NCBI GenBank assembly: GCA_017428245.1
Contig: JAFRRF010000057.1
Span: forward strand, 1 to 64,000
Direction: 5' to 3'
Length of the DNA stretch: 64,000 nucleotides
Origin: Bacteroidales bacterium
Lineage (GTDB): Bacteria; Bacteroidota; Bacteroidia; Bacteroidales; UBA932
Part shown: positions 8,465-16,822 of the stretch, piece by piece
Position numbering within the stretch: the first letter of the stretch is position 1
Layout of the letters: each line of letters opens with the position of its first letter
The notes under the pieces: model-generated
Databases searched by the model: none
Told to the model about the DNA's origin: nothing
The model's input: the letters and a program-made list of their open reading frames with translations, nothing else
Program-made: the position numbers and the translations under genes

Positions 8465-9787
8465 TCAATGGAAATCGGCGTCGATCTGGATCTTCTGACC
8501 CGGGAGGATGTAGTCGGATTCGATGGTGAGGTCGGTGCCGGTGGTGGGCTTGTCGATGAAGACAAGGAGGGTGTCGCCGGGGAGGAGGCCTTTGAGGGAG
8601 GTTTCGCTGCGGACGCCGGCGACGGCCAGGTAGGCGTCGCGGTAGATGGGTGCAATGCCTGTATTGGTGACGTAGGCGGCCGTCGTCTTGTCGTTGGCAT
8701 ACAGGCCGCTCAGGGCGAAGTGATAGCCGCAGGCCATGCTAGCTTCCTTGAAACGGGTGGATGTACCGTACTGGCCGGACGGGGCGTCATTGGCAATCAT
8801 AAAACTGATATGGTATTTGGCCGAGGCCTGTTCCCAGGTGACGCCGTACATCCCGGCCGGGTTCAGGAAGTTCTTCTGGTCAGCGGAGGTGTAGTAGCTG
8901 ATTTCACCGCCACAGGCGCCTTTCTGCCAGCGAGTCCCTTTGCCGATGGCGTTCCAGCAGTTTTCGTTATAGTCTCCTTCGTGGTCCTTGTGCATGAAGC
9001 TGTCGTCGAACAAGCCGAAAGTGAGGGCCATCAGGGAGGCGTCGCCCACGACGGGCGAGCTTTCGGCCGCATCGATCGAGATGAGCCAGGGAATATCCAA
9101 TGCGCCGGCCAGATAGGTCAGAAACTCTTTCTGGTAGGCATCGGACGGGAAATTGACCCCCGGTTGGAGCGGCGTGCCGAAGATGTGGTATTCGCTCCAG
9201 TGGCCGAAACCGACCTCAACGAAGGCGATGCGCGGATCGTTCCGATAGGCGGCGTTGAAATCGGCATAGAACTGCTTGGTGAACCACTGCAGTTCCGGAT
9301 TCGTCCAGTCGGCATACCAGGTGGGGCCGTCTTCATTCTCGAAATAGGTCTCGTGGTAGTCGGGCAGCGCCTTGATATAGTCGGGCACGGCGGTCGTGCC
9401 GGGATTGCCGTCTACGCTGCGCTCGCCGGGATACTCATAGCGGAAACGCACCACCGCCTGGTGTTTCCGTGAAGCCACGTCGCTGAGCCATTTGTTGAAG
9501 GAACTCCAGTCGTACTGGATCGCATCGCCTACCTTGCCCTTAACGACCTTGCAGGGAAGGCAATAGGCGTATTCCAAAGAGATGGATTTTCCATAATCGG
9601 CATTCCGTTCGCGGGCATTCTCGCTCCAAAGCACCAGGCCGGTACCGGGCTGCACCGCATCGACCCGGGAACTGATGCTGACGGGAACATACGATTCGTC
9701 CAATTCGGCCGGGAGATTCTTCCCCGCCGGCTCGCACGCGGCAACTGCCGCAAAAGCAAGCATGAAGATAAGCAAGCGTCTTTTCAT
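8465..9787 (-). CDS. lipoprotein with TIM-barrel-like DUF4874/DUF4832 domains
   Basis: 440 residues. An N-terminal lipoprotein signal (MKRRLLIFMLAFAAVAAC) puts it on the cell envelope, probably the surface. The body resembles the DUF4874 + DUF4832 pairing, a glycoside-hydrolase-like TIM barrel followed by a beta-sandwich. Features include VEVGFGHWSEYH near residue 190, which looks like a barrel active-site strand, an early Trp/Tyr-rich region (FENEDGPTWYADW), and a beta-rich C-terminus. The substrate is unknown. I would guess a polysaccharide-active enzyme but see no proof of catalysis. Its promoter is unusual: the -7 box ends only 5 bases before the ATG, so the mRNA should have almost no leader. 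It stands alone, between nifJ upstream and the tRNA-His region. Confidence 0.8.
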   Translation of the reverse strand: MKRRLLIFMLAFAAVAACEPAGKNLPAELDESYVPVSISSRVDAVQPGTGLVLWSENARERNADYGKSISLEYAYCLPCKVVKGKVGDAIQYDWSSFNKWLSDVASRKHQAVVRFRYEYPGERSVDGNPGTTAVPDYIKALPDYHETYFENEDGPTWYADWTNPELQWFTKQFYADFNAAYRNDPRIAFVEVGFGHWSEYHIFGTPLQPGVNFPSDAYQKEFLTYLAGALDIPWLISIDAAESSPVVGDASLMALTFGLFDDSFMHKDHEGDYNENCWNAIGKGTRWQKGACGGEISYYTSADQKNFLNPAGMYGVTWEQASAKYHISFMIANDAPSGQYGTSTRFKEASMACGYHFALSGLYANDKTTAAYVTNTGIAPIYRDAYLAVAGVRSETSLKGLLPGDTLLVFIDKPTTGTDLTIESDYILPGQKIQIDADFH

Positions 9788-9792
9788 AAGAA

Positions 9793-9823
9793 CAAAGTTA
9801 CAAAAAAGTCTTTCTGTCCCAAA
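9793..9823 (-). promoter_or_regulatory. promoter of the DUF4832 gene, lying in the nifJ terminator
   Basis: On the minus strand TTTG (9820-9823), a 19-base spacer and TAACTTTG (9793-9800) match the consensus exactly. The -33 box falls in the loop of the nifJ terminator hairpin, and the spacer uses one arm of its stem. Confidence 0.7.
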
Positions 9824-9840
9824 GAGAACAGAAAGACTTT
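9805..9840 (-). terminator. terminator of nifJ
   Basis: A perfect 13-bp inverted repeat, AAAGTCTTTCTGT (9805-9817) with ACAGAAAGACTTT (9828-9840) and a 10-base loop. In the nifJ direction it is followed by a run of T. Confidence 0.85.
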
Positions 9841-9868
9841 AAGGAAATGCTGATTATCAGCCGTTTAC

Positions 9869-12800
9869 CTACTCAACACCAGCGAGGCGCTTGTAGGTGC
9901 CGAGACGCCACTTGGCGAATTCCTCGGTCTTGGCGAAGAGTTCGGCGGCGTTCTCGGGGAACGACTTCATCAGGGAAGCATAACGGACCTCGCCCTTGAG
10001 GAAGTCCTGGAACTTGCTCCAGTCGGGATCGGCCTTGCTGTCGAGCTTGAACGGGTTCTGGCCCGCGGCTTCCAAAGCCGGGTTGTAGCGGTACAGGTGC
10101 CAGTAGCCGCATTCGACGGCACGCTTCTCTTCCGCCTGGCTGTGTCCCATACCCGCCTTCAGGCCGTGGTTGATACACGGCGCGTAGGCAATGATCAGCG
10201 ACGGGCCGTCGTAAGCCTCGGCTTCCTTGATCGCATTGAGGAACTGGGCCTGCGAGGCACCCATCGCCACCTGGGCCACATAGACATAGCCGTAGCTGAT
10301 GGCCATCATGCCGAGGTCCTTCTTGCGGATCTTCTTGCCGCTCGTAGCGAACTTCGCCACGGCGCCGGCCGGCGTCGATTTCGACGACTGGCCGCCCGTG
10401 TTGGAGTACACCTCGGTGTCGAGTACGAGCACGTTGACATTCTCGCCGGAGGCCAGCACGTGGTCGAGTCCGCCGTAGCCGATGTCATAGGCCCATCCGT
10501 CACCGCCGAATACCCACTGGCTGCGGGCCGGGATGAAGTTCTGGAGCTCGAGGAGTTTCTTGCAGGTGTCGCAGCCGCATTCCTTCATCAGCGGAACGAG
10601 GGCGTCGGCAATCTTGCGCGTGGCGGCGGCATTGTTGCGGTCGGCGAGCCACTGCTCGAAGAGCGTCTTGATCTCGGAGGTGCAGCAGTTGCATTCCAGA
10701 CCTTCGCGCATCAGGCGCGCGACGGTCTCGCGGACGCGGTCGGAACCCAGGTGCATACCCAGGCCGAACTCGGCGTTGTCCTCGAAGAGGGAATTCTGCC
10801 AGGCCGGACCGTGGCCTTCGGCGTTCTTGCAGAACGGCGAGGACGGGAAGGCGGCGCTGTAGATCGACGAGCAGCCCGTAGCGTTGGCGATCATCATCCG
10901 GTCGCCGAAGAGCTGGGTGATGGCCTTGATGTACGGAGTCTCGCCGCAGCCGGCGCAGGCACCGGAGAACTCGAAGAGCGGCTGTGCGAACTGCGAGTTC
11001 TTCACGTTCTGCTCTTTCGGGGCGACGGTGTCCTTGTAACCCACATTAGCGTGGAGATAGTCGAAGTTCGCCTGCTCTGCATTCTGGCTGTCGAAACTCT
11101 TCATAACGAGGGCCTTCTCCTTGGCCGGGCAGACATCGGCGCAGTTGCCGCAGCCCGTGCAGTCGAACGGAGAGACCTGCATCGTGAAGCTGTACTCCTT
11201 GAACTGGGCGATACCCGCTTTGCGTTTGATGGAAGCCGGGGCCTTCTCGCCTTCGGCGGCCGTCATCAGGAACGGACGGATCGCAGCGTGCGGGCAGACA
11301 AAGGCGCACTGGTTGCACTGGATACAGTTGGCCGGGTTCCATTCGGGGACCTCGACGGCCGTACCGCGCTTCTCGTAGGCGGCGGTGCCGGCAGGAATCG
11401 TGCCGTCCACCATTTCGCCGGAGAAGGTGCTCACCGGCAGGTCGTTGCCGTTCTGCGCGGCAACCACGTCGGCCACGTTGCGGATGAATTCGGGCGCCAG
11501 GCGGTTGTAATTCGCGTGGACGAAACGGCCGCAGGCGTTCTTCCAGGATTCCGGAATCTCGACCTCGACATAGTCGCCGCCGCGGTCTACGGCCGCGTAG
11601 TTCATCTTAACCACATTCTCGCCCTTCTTTCCATAGGACTTGTCGATGGCTTTCTTCATATAGGCCACGGCCTCTTCGTACGGGATGATGCCCGTAATCT
11701 TGAAGAATGCGCTCTGGAGGATGGTGTTGGTGCGGCCGCCCAGGCCGATTTCCGCCGCGATCTTGGTGGCGTTGATCAGATAGAGGCGGATATGCTTCTC
11801 AACGATGGTCTTCTTCACGAAATCGGGAATGCGGGCGAAGGTCTCTTCGGTATCCCAGAGGCTGTTGAGCAGCAGCGAGCCGCCCTCCTTGATGCCCTTG
11901 AGCACATCGTACTTGTAGAGATACGAAGGCACGTGGCAGGCCACGAAGTCGGGCGTCGACACGAGATACGGGGCGTGGATCGGCTGGTCGCCGAAGCGCA
12001 GGTGCGAGCAGGTGTAGCCGCCGGACTTCTTGGAGTCGTAATCGAAATAGCCCTGGCAGTACTTCGGCGTGTGGTCGCCGATGATCTTGATGGTGTTCTT
12101 GTTGGCACCCACCGTACCGTCGGAACCCAGGCCGAAGAACTTGCACTCATACGTGCCTTTCTTCACGATGGAGACTTCTTCCTTGAGCGGGAGCGACTTG
12201 AAGGTCACATCGTCGACGATGCCGATGGTAAAGCCGTTCTTGGGTTCGCGGAGCTTGAAGTTGTCGAACACGGCGATGATCTGGGCCGGACTGGTGTCTT
12301 TGGAAGAGAGACCGTAGCGGCCGCCCACGATCATCGGGGCATTCTCGCCCATATCGGCGATCACGCTCTTGACGTCGAGGTAGAGCGGTTCACCCAGCGC
12401 GCCGGGTTCCTTGGTGCGGTCGAGCACGGCGATGCGCTTGACCGTCTTCGGCAGGGCACGGAGGAAATATTTCGCGGAGAACGGGCGGTAAAGACGTACC
12501 GTGACCAGACCGAGCTTTTCGCCGCGGGTCTCGGCCAGGTAGTCGATGGTCTCCTTGATGGTCTCGCAGACGGAGCCCATCGCGATGATGACATTCTCGG
12601 CATCCGGTGCGCCATAGTAGTCGAATGGCAGATAATGGCGGCCGGTCAGCTCGCTGATCTCGCCCATATAACGGGCCACGATGTCGGGAACGGCATCATA
12701 ATACGGGTTCGAGGCCTCGCGGGCCTGGAAGAAGACGTCGGGGTTCTGGTTGGTACCGCGGGTGACAGGCTTGTTGGGATTGAGGGCCTTGGCGCGGAAC

Positions 12801-13411
12801 TGCGCGAGGGCCTTGTCGCTCACCAGCGGACGAAGGTCTTCGGCCTCAAGCATCTCGATCTTCTGGATTTCGTGGGAGGTGCGGAAACCGTCGAAGAAAT
12901 GGACGAACGGAACGCTCGACTTGAGGGTGGCCAGATGGGCCACGGCGCCCAGGTCCATCGCTTCCTGCACGCTGGCGGAGGCCAGCATCGCAAAACCGGT
13001 CTGACGTACGCTCATCACGTCCTGGTGGTCGCCGAAGATGGAGAGCGCCTGCGCGGCGAGGGTACGGGCCGAAACGTGGAACACGGTCGGCAGCAGTTCG
13101 CCGGCGATCTTGTACATATTGGGAATCATCAGGAGGAGGCCCTGGGAAGCGGTGAAGGTCGTGGTCAGGCTGCCGGCCTGAAGCGAACCGTGCACGGCAC
13201 CGGCGGCGCCGCCTTCACTCTGCATCTCGGTAACCTTCACGACTTCGCCGAACATATTCTTCTTGCCGAAAGCGGCCCACTCGTCCACGAGTTCCGCCAT
13301 CGTCGATGAAGGGGTGATAGGATAGATGGCCGCGTGCTCACTGAACAGATACGCCACGTGAGCCGCGGCAAAATTGCCATCACAAGTGATGAATTTCTTT
13401 TCTTTTGCCAT
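9869..13411 (-). CDS. nifJ: pyruvate:ferredoxin (flavodoxin) oxidoreductase
   Basis: A cytoplasmic one-chain PFOR of 1180 residues, normal for the family. It oxidises pyruvate to acetyl-CoA and CO2 and reduces ferredoxin or flavodoxin, a core step of anaerobic metabolism. The start at MAKEKKFITCDGN is the conserved family start; the reading frame extends upstream only by chance. Visible parts are the alpha domain (AIYPITPSSTMAE), the gamma domain, two 4Fe-4S motifs (CIQCNQCAFVC near 700 and CTGCGNCADVC near 750), an extra cluster Cys pair in ACAGCGETPY, and the TPP-binding block GDGWAYDIGYGGLD near 970 with NTGGQSSKSTP. A -7 box TATATTTG lies at 13446-13453. It is preceded by fabD 50 bases away and may be partly co-transcribed with it. 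A strong terminator follows. Confidence 0.97.
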   Translation of the reverse strand: MAKEKKFITCDGNFAAAHVAYLFSEHAAIYPITPSSTMAELVDEWAAFGKKNMFGEVVKVTEMQSEGGAAGAVHGSLQAGSLTTTFTASQGLLLMIPNMYKIAGELLPTVFHVSARTLAAQALSIFGDHQDVMSVRQTGFAMLASASVQEAMDLGAVAHLATLKSSVPFVHFFDGFRTSHEIQKIEMLEAEDLRPLVSDKALAQFRAKALNPNKPVTRGTNQNPDVFFQAREASNPYYDAVPDIVARYMGEISELTGRHYLPFDYYGAPDAENVIIAMGSVCETIKETIDYLAETRGEKLGLVTVRLYRPFSAKYFLRALPKTVKRIAVLDRTKEPGALGEPLYLDVKSVIADMGENAPMIVGGRYGLSSKDTSPAQIIAVFDNFKLREPKNGFTIGIVDDVTFKSLPLKEEVSIVKKGTYECKFFGLGSDGTVGANKNTIKIIGDHTPKYCQGYFDYDSKKSGGYTCSHLRFGDQPIHAPYLVSTPDFVACHVPSYLYKYDVLKGIKEGGSLLLNSLWDTEETFARIPDFVKKTIVEKHIRLYLINATKIAAEIGLGGRTNTILQSAFFKITGIIPYEEAVAYMKKAIDKSYGKKGENVVKMNYAAVDRGGDYVEVEIPESWKNACGRFVHANYNRLAPEFIRNVADVVAAQNGNDLPVSTFSGEMVDGTIPAGTAAYEKRGTAVEVPEWNPANCIQCNQCAFVCPHAAIRPFLMTAAEGEKAPASIKRKAGIAQFKEYSFTMQVSPFDCTGCGNCADVCPAKEKALVMKSFDSQNAEQANFDYLHANVGYKDTVAPKEQNVKNSQFAQPLFEFSGACAGCGETPYIKAITQLFGDRMMIANATGCSSIYSAAFPSSPFCKNAEGHGPAWQNSLFEDNAEFGLGMHLGSDRVRETVARLMREGLECNCCTSEIKTLFEQWLADRNNAAATRKIADALVPLMKECGCDTCKKLLELQNFIPARSQWVFGGDGWAYDIGYGGLDHVLASGENVNVLVLDTEVYSNTGGQSSKSTPAGAVAKFATSGKKIRKKDLGMMAISYGYVYVAQVAMGASQAQFLNAIKEAEAYDGPSLIIAYAPCINHGLKAGMGHSQAEEKRAVECGYWHLYRYNPALEAAGQNPFKLDSKADPDWSKFQDFLKGEVRYASLMKSFPENAAELFAKTEEFAKWRLGTYKRLAGVE

Positions 13412-13461
13412 ACGACTATAAGGATTTAAATAATGATCTAACTTACAAATATACAAAGTAT

Positions 13462-14340
13462 TTAAGCAATCCCCGCAATTTCCTCGACTTCGGGTGCGAT
13501 TTTTTTGACCAGGCCCTGCAGGACGGTCCCGGCACCGACCTCCGTGAAGGAGGAAGCGCCGTCGGCGACCATATTCTTGACAGTCTGGGTCCAGCGGACA
13601 GGCGATGTGAGCTGCATCAGCAGGTTGCGACGGATCTCGTCGGGATCGGTGTGCGGCAGGGCATCGACATTCTGGTAAATCGGGCACACGGGCGCGTGGA
13701 ATTCGGCCGCGGAGATAGCTTCGGCCAACTCCTGACGGGCCGGTTCCATCAGCGGAGAATGGAAGGCGCCGCCCACCGGCAGCAGCAGGGCGCGCTTGAC
13801 GCCGCGCTCCTTGAGCGCGGTGCAGGCCGCCTGCACGGCAGCCACCTCGCCGGAGATTACGAGTTGTCCGTCATTGTTGTAGTTCGCAGGAACCACCGTT
13901 CCCGGCGTTGCGGCACAGACTTCTTCCACCAGCTCCGCCGGTGCTCCGAGAATCGCAGCCATCGCGCCCGGCGTAGCCTCGCAGCAGCGCTGCATGGCCT
14001 GCGCACGGGCAGCCACGAGTTTCAGTCCGTCTTCGAAAGAAAGGGCGCCGGCGGCCACCAGGGCGGAGAACTCACCCAGCGAATGGCCGGCCACCATATC
14101 CGGCCGGATGGCGTAATAGCGGGCAGCTGCCACACTGTGGAGGAAAAGCGCCGGCTGCGTCACGCGCGTGGCCTTCAGGTCTTCGGCCGTGCCTTCGAAC
14201 ATAATCTCACGCAAACCGAAGCCCAGCAGGCTGTCGGCCGCATCGAACAGATCGCGGACCTCGGGATCGCGGACATACAACTCGTGCCCCATTCCTGTAA
14301 ACTGGGACCCCTGTCCCGGAAACACATATGCTTTTTTCAT
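13462..14340 (-). CDS. fabD: malonyl-CoA:ACP transacylase
   Basis: 292 residues, the usual size. It loads malonyl groups onto acyl carrier protein for fatty acid synthesis. The start MKKAYVFPGQGSQ is the typical family N-terminus. GHSLGE (about residue 88) carries the nucleophilic Ser, and the conserved Arg (VAARAQAM) and His (GGAFHSPLM) are present. A good promoter lies 28 bases upstream, so the upstream in-frame ATG at 14388 (MILLLSLRR) falls inside the promoter and was rejected. nifJ follows 50 bases downstream on the same strand. Confidence 0.96.
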   Translation of the reverse strand: MKKAYVFPGQGSQFTGMGHELYVRDPEVRDLFDAADSLLGFGLREIMFEGTAEDLKATRVTQPALFLHSVAAARYYAIRPDMVAGHSLGEFSALVAAGALSFEDGLKLVAARAQAMQRCCEATPGAMAAILGAPAELVEEVCAATPGTVVPANYNNDGQLVISGEVAAVQAACTALKERGVKRALLLPVGGAFHSPLMEPARQELAEAISAAEFHAPVCPIYQNVDALPHTDPDEIRRNLLMQLTSPVRWTQTVKNMVADGASSFTEVGAGTVLQGLVKKIAPEVEEIAGIA

Positions 14341-14367
14341 CGATTCTTCAAGTTTAGAAATGCGCCG

Positions 14368-14397
14368 CAAAGATAATAACAATATCATCTATTCAAA
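14368..14397 (-). promoter_or_regulatory. promoter of fabD
   Basis: Minus strand TTTG (14394-14397), an 18-base spacer and TATCTTTG (14368-14375). The spacer is one base short of the usual range. The divergent S9 peptidase gene has only a near-match, TATCTTCG (14406-14413), on the plus strand. Confidence 0.6.
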
Positions 14398-14435
14398 GAA
14401 TTCACTATCTTCGTAGAAGATAAAACAACCCTTTT

Positions 14436-16805
14436 ATGAGAAGAATCATCCTCCTTGCGGCCCTGGCGCTCTGCCTCGCTCCCGTTTCCAATGCGGAGAC
14501 GATTCCGGTCCGGAATTTCCGCCACGACGGACCATTCCCCCTGCAAACCCCTTTCCTGATCGATTCGGTCAATGTGAAATCGGAGGCTTTCCAGCCCGTC
14601 AGCGCACGCGGCAGGATCTCCTTTGATTTTGAAAACAGCCGGTTCGCACAGGTGACCGTTCATATCGAAGGTCCTGTGAAAGATCACAAGCTCTTCGTGG
14701 ACGGCAAGCCGGCCGGAGGGCCGTTGAAGCTGGCCCCGGGCACCCACCATGCCGAGATCGAATACCAGTTGGAATCCGGTCAGGAACCGTCGCTGGACAT
14801 ATCCCTCGAGACACCGGAAGACGGCATCCTTTCCCTGCGGGAAGACGGCAAACACCGCTACGGAATGAGCGATGTCCTGCTGGGCACACGCATTTCCGGC
14901 GTGTCGCTTTCGCCCGACGGCAAGTGGATGATCACGAGCTATTCAACCACGCGGGAGGGCGGCAAGGTGGAACGCTCGAGCCGGTTGTCGGAAGTCGCCA
15001 CCGGCCGGGTCGTCACCCGCACTGCCGAGCGAATCGCCTGGATGCCCCGCTCCAACAAATACTATTACACGCAGCGTGAGTCCGACGGCCTGCGGATTCT
15101 GGCCGTGGATCCTGCTACAGGCGTGCAGGAGACGCTGGCCGAAGGCGTACCCGAAGGAATGTTCCAATTCGCACCGACCGAAGATTTCCTGATCTATATG
15201 GAAAGTGAAGACGGGCCGGCGGAAAAGGAAAGCATCTACCAGATCCTGACACCCGACGACCGGCAGCCCGGCTGGCGCAGCCGCAGCTACCCGGCACGCT
15301 ACGACTTGAAGACCGGCGTCATGCAGCGCCTGACCTACGGTTACCACAACGTTTGGCTCTCCGACGTGTCGCAGGACGGCAAGGAGGCCTTGCTCCTGGT
15401 GAGCGAGGAACGGCTTGAGAAGCGTCCGACGACGGTCATGACCCTTTACCTGATGGATCTGCATACCCTGCTGGCTGAAAAGCTGGTTGACCGCGACGGC
15501 TTCATGCAGGGTGCTTCCTTCTCGCCCGACGGGAAACAGGTGCTGTTGAGCGGCAGCCCCGAGGCCTTCGGCGGCATCGGCAAGAACGTCCGCAAAGGCC
15601 AGACGCCGAGCATGACCGACATCCAGCTGTATCTGATGGACCTCGACACCCGGAAAATCAAGCCGCTGACCCGTGATTTCAATCCCTGCGTGTCCTCCTC
15701 CGAATGGAGCCGGGCCGACGGGCAGATCTACCTGACTGCCGAAAACCGCGACCATATCGATCTTTTCCGCCTCGATCCCAAGAATGGGAAGATCCGGCAA
15801 ATCGACATCCCGGAAGAACTGGTCAAGGGCTTCAGCCTTGCCGATGCCGCGCCCGTCATGGCCTGGTATGGCCAGAGTGCCTCGAACTCCGACCGGCTTT
15901 ACCTGATGGACACGAAAAAAAGCAAGTCCGAGCTGTGCGAAGATCTCAGCGCGACGATCCTCAAGGATGTCAGGCTGGGCGAATGCCGGGAATGGAACTT
16001 CAAGAATTCGAAAGGCGAAATGGTCTATGGCCGCTTCTATCTCCCGCCGGATTTCAATCCGTCGAAGAAGTATCCGATGATCGTCAACTACTACGGCGGC
16101 TGCAGTCCTACGAGCCGCAATTTTGAAAGCCGCTACCCCCACCACGCCTACGCTGCCCTGGGTTACGTGGTCTATGTGGTGGCCCTTCCTTCCGGCGCCA
16201 CCGGCAACGGGCAGGAATGGTCGGCCCGTCACGTGAACACGGCCGGCGACGGCCCCGCCCAGGACATCATCGAAGGTACGGAGAAGTTCTGCAAGGAGCA
16301 CCCGTTCGTCAATCCGGAGAAGATCGGCTGCATCGGCGCTTCCTACGGCGGCTTCATGTCGCAGTACATCCCCACGCTGACCGACCGCTTCGCCTGCGCC
16401 ATTTCCCACGCCGGCATCAGCGACCACACCAGTTACTGGGGTTTCGGCTACTGGGGCTATTCCTACAGCGAGACCTCCATGGCGAACAGCTACCCGTGGT
16501 CCGACCGCGACCTGTATGTGAACCACAGTCCGCTTTACCTGGCCGACAAGATCAACACGCCCATCCTCCTGATCCACGGCGACGCCGACACCAACGTGCC
16601 CTTCAACGAAAGCATCCAGCTGTTCACGGCGCTCAAACTCCTCGGCAAAGAAACGGCCCTCGTGGCCGTGAAGGACCAGAACCACCACATCCTCGACTAC
16701 GCCAAGCGCCTCGAATGGCAGAACACCATCTGGGCCTGGTTCGCCAAGTGGCTCCAGGACGATCCTTCCTGGTGGGATGCGCTCTATCCGCCGAAATCCT
16801 TGTAG
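14436..16805 (+). CDS. S9 family prolyl oligopeptidase / DPP4-like serine peptidase
   Basis: 789 residues with a Sec signal peptide (MRRIILLAALALCLAPVSNA), hence periplasmic or secreted. After an N-terminal beta domain comes a beta-propeller-like region with repeated SPDGKWM / SPDGKQV blades. The C-terminal alpha/beta hydrolase carries the triad: Ser in GASYGG (about 635), Asp in HGDADTNV (about 715) and His in QNHHIL (about 749). It cleaves small peptides, and family members often release N-terminal dipeptides or act after Pro. The exact specificity cannot be told. The MATE gene follows after 17 bases, so the two probably share a transcript. The N-terminal 130 residues before the propeller are not assigned. 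Confidence 0.9.
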   Translation: MRRIILLAALALCLAPVSNAETIPVRNFRHDGPFPLQTPFLIDSVNVKSEAFQPVSARGRISFDFENSRFAQVTVHIEGPVKDHKLFVDGKPAGGPLKLAPGTHHAEIEYQLESGQEPSLDISLETPEDGILSLREDGKHRYGMSDVLLGTRISGVSLSPDGKWMITSYSTTREGGKVERSSRLSEVATGRVVTRTAERIAWMPRSNKYYYTQRESDGLRILAVDPATGVQETLAEGVPEGMFQFAPTEDFLIYMESEDGPAEKESIYQILTPDDRQPGWRSRSYPARYDLKTGVMQRLTYGYHNVWLSDVSQDGKEALLLVSEERLEKRPTTVMTLYLMDLHTLLAEKLVDRDGFMQGASFSPDGKQVLLSGSPEAFGGIGKNVRKGQTPSMTDIQLYLMDLDTRKIKPLTRDFNPCVSSSEWSRADGQIYLTAENRDHIDLFRLDPKNGKIRQIDIPEELVKGFSLADAAPVMAWYGQSASNSDRLYLMDTKKSKSELCEDLSATILKDVRLGECREWNFKNSKGEMVYGRFYLPPDFNPSKKYPMIVNYYGGCSPTSRNFESRYPHHAYAALGYVVYVVALPSGATGNGQEWSARHVNTAGDGPAQDIIEGTEKFCKEHPFVNPEKIGCIGASYGGFMSQYIPTLTDRFACAISHAGISDHTSYWGFGYWGYSYSETSMANSYPWSDRDLYVNHSPLYLADKINTPILLIHGDADTNVPFNESIQLFTALKLLGKETALVAVKDQNHHILDYAKRLEWQNTIWAWFAKWLQDDPSWWDALYPPKSL

Positions 16806-16822
16806 CCGGGCTTTGATCCCCG

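Noticed and set aside
8041-8700. 219-residue minus-strand frame across tRNA-His
   Set aside because: It contains the well-known artefact peptide DDGTRTHDTRNHNPMLYQLN, which arises from reading a tRNA gene in reverse. The rest is Pro/Ser/Thr-rich shadow of the DUF4832 gene.
10097-13309. 1070-residue frame antisense to nifJ
   Set aside because: Shadow of a highly conserved enzyme gene, with antisense-type composition and no recognisable features.
14385-14855. 156-residue minus-strand frame before fabD
   Set aside because: It overlaps the start of the S9 peptidase gene in antisense and runs across the fabD promoter.
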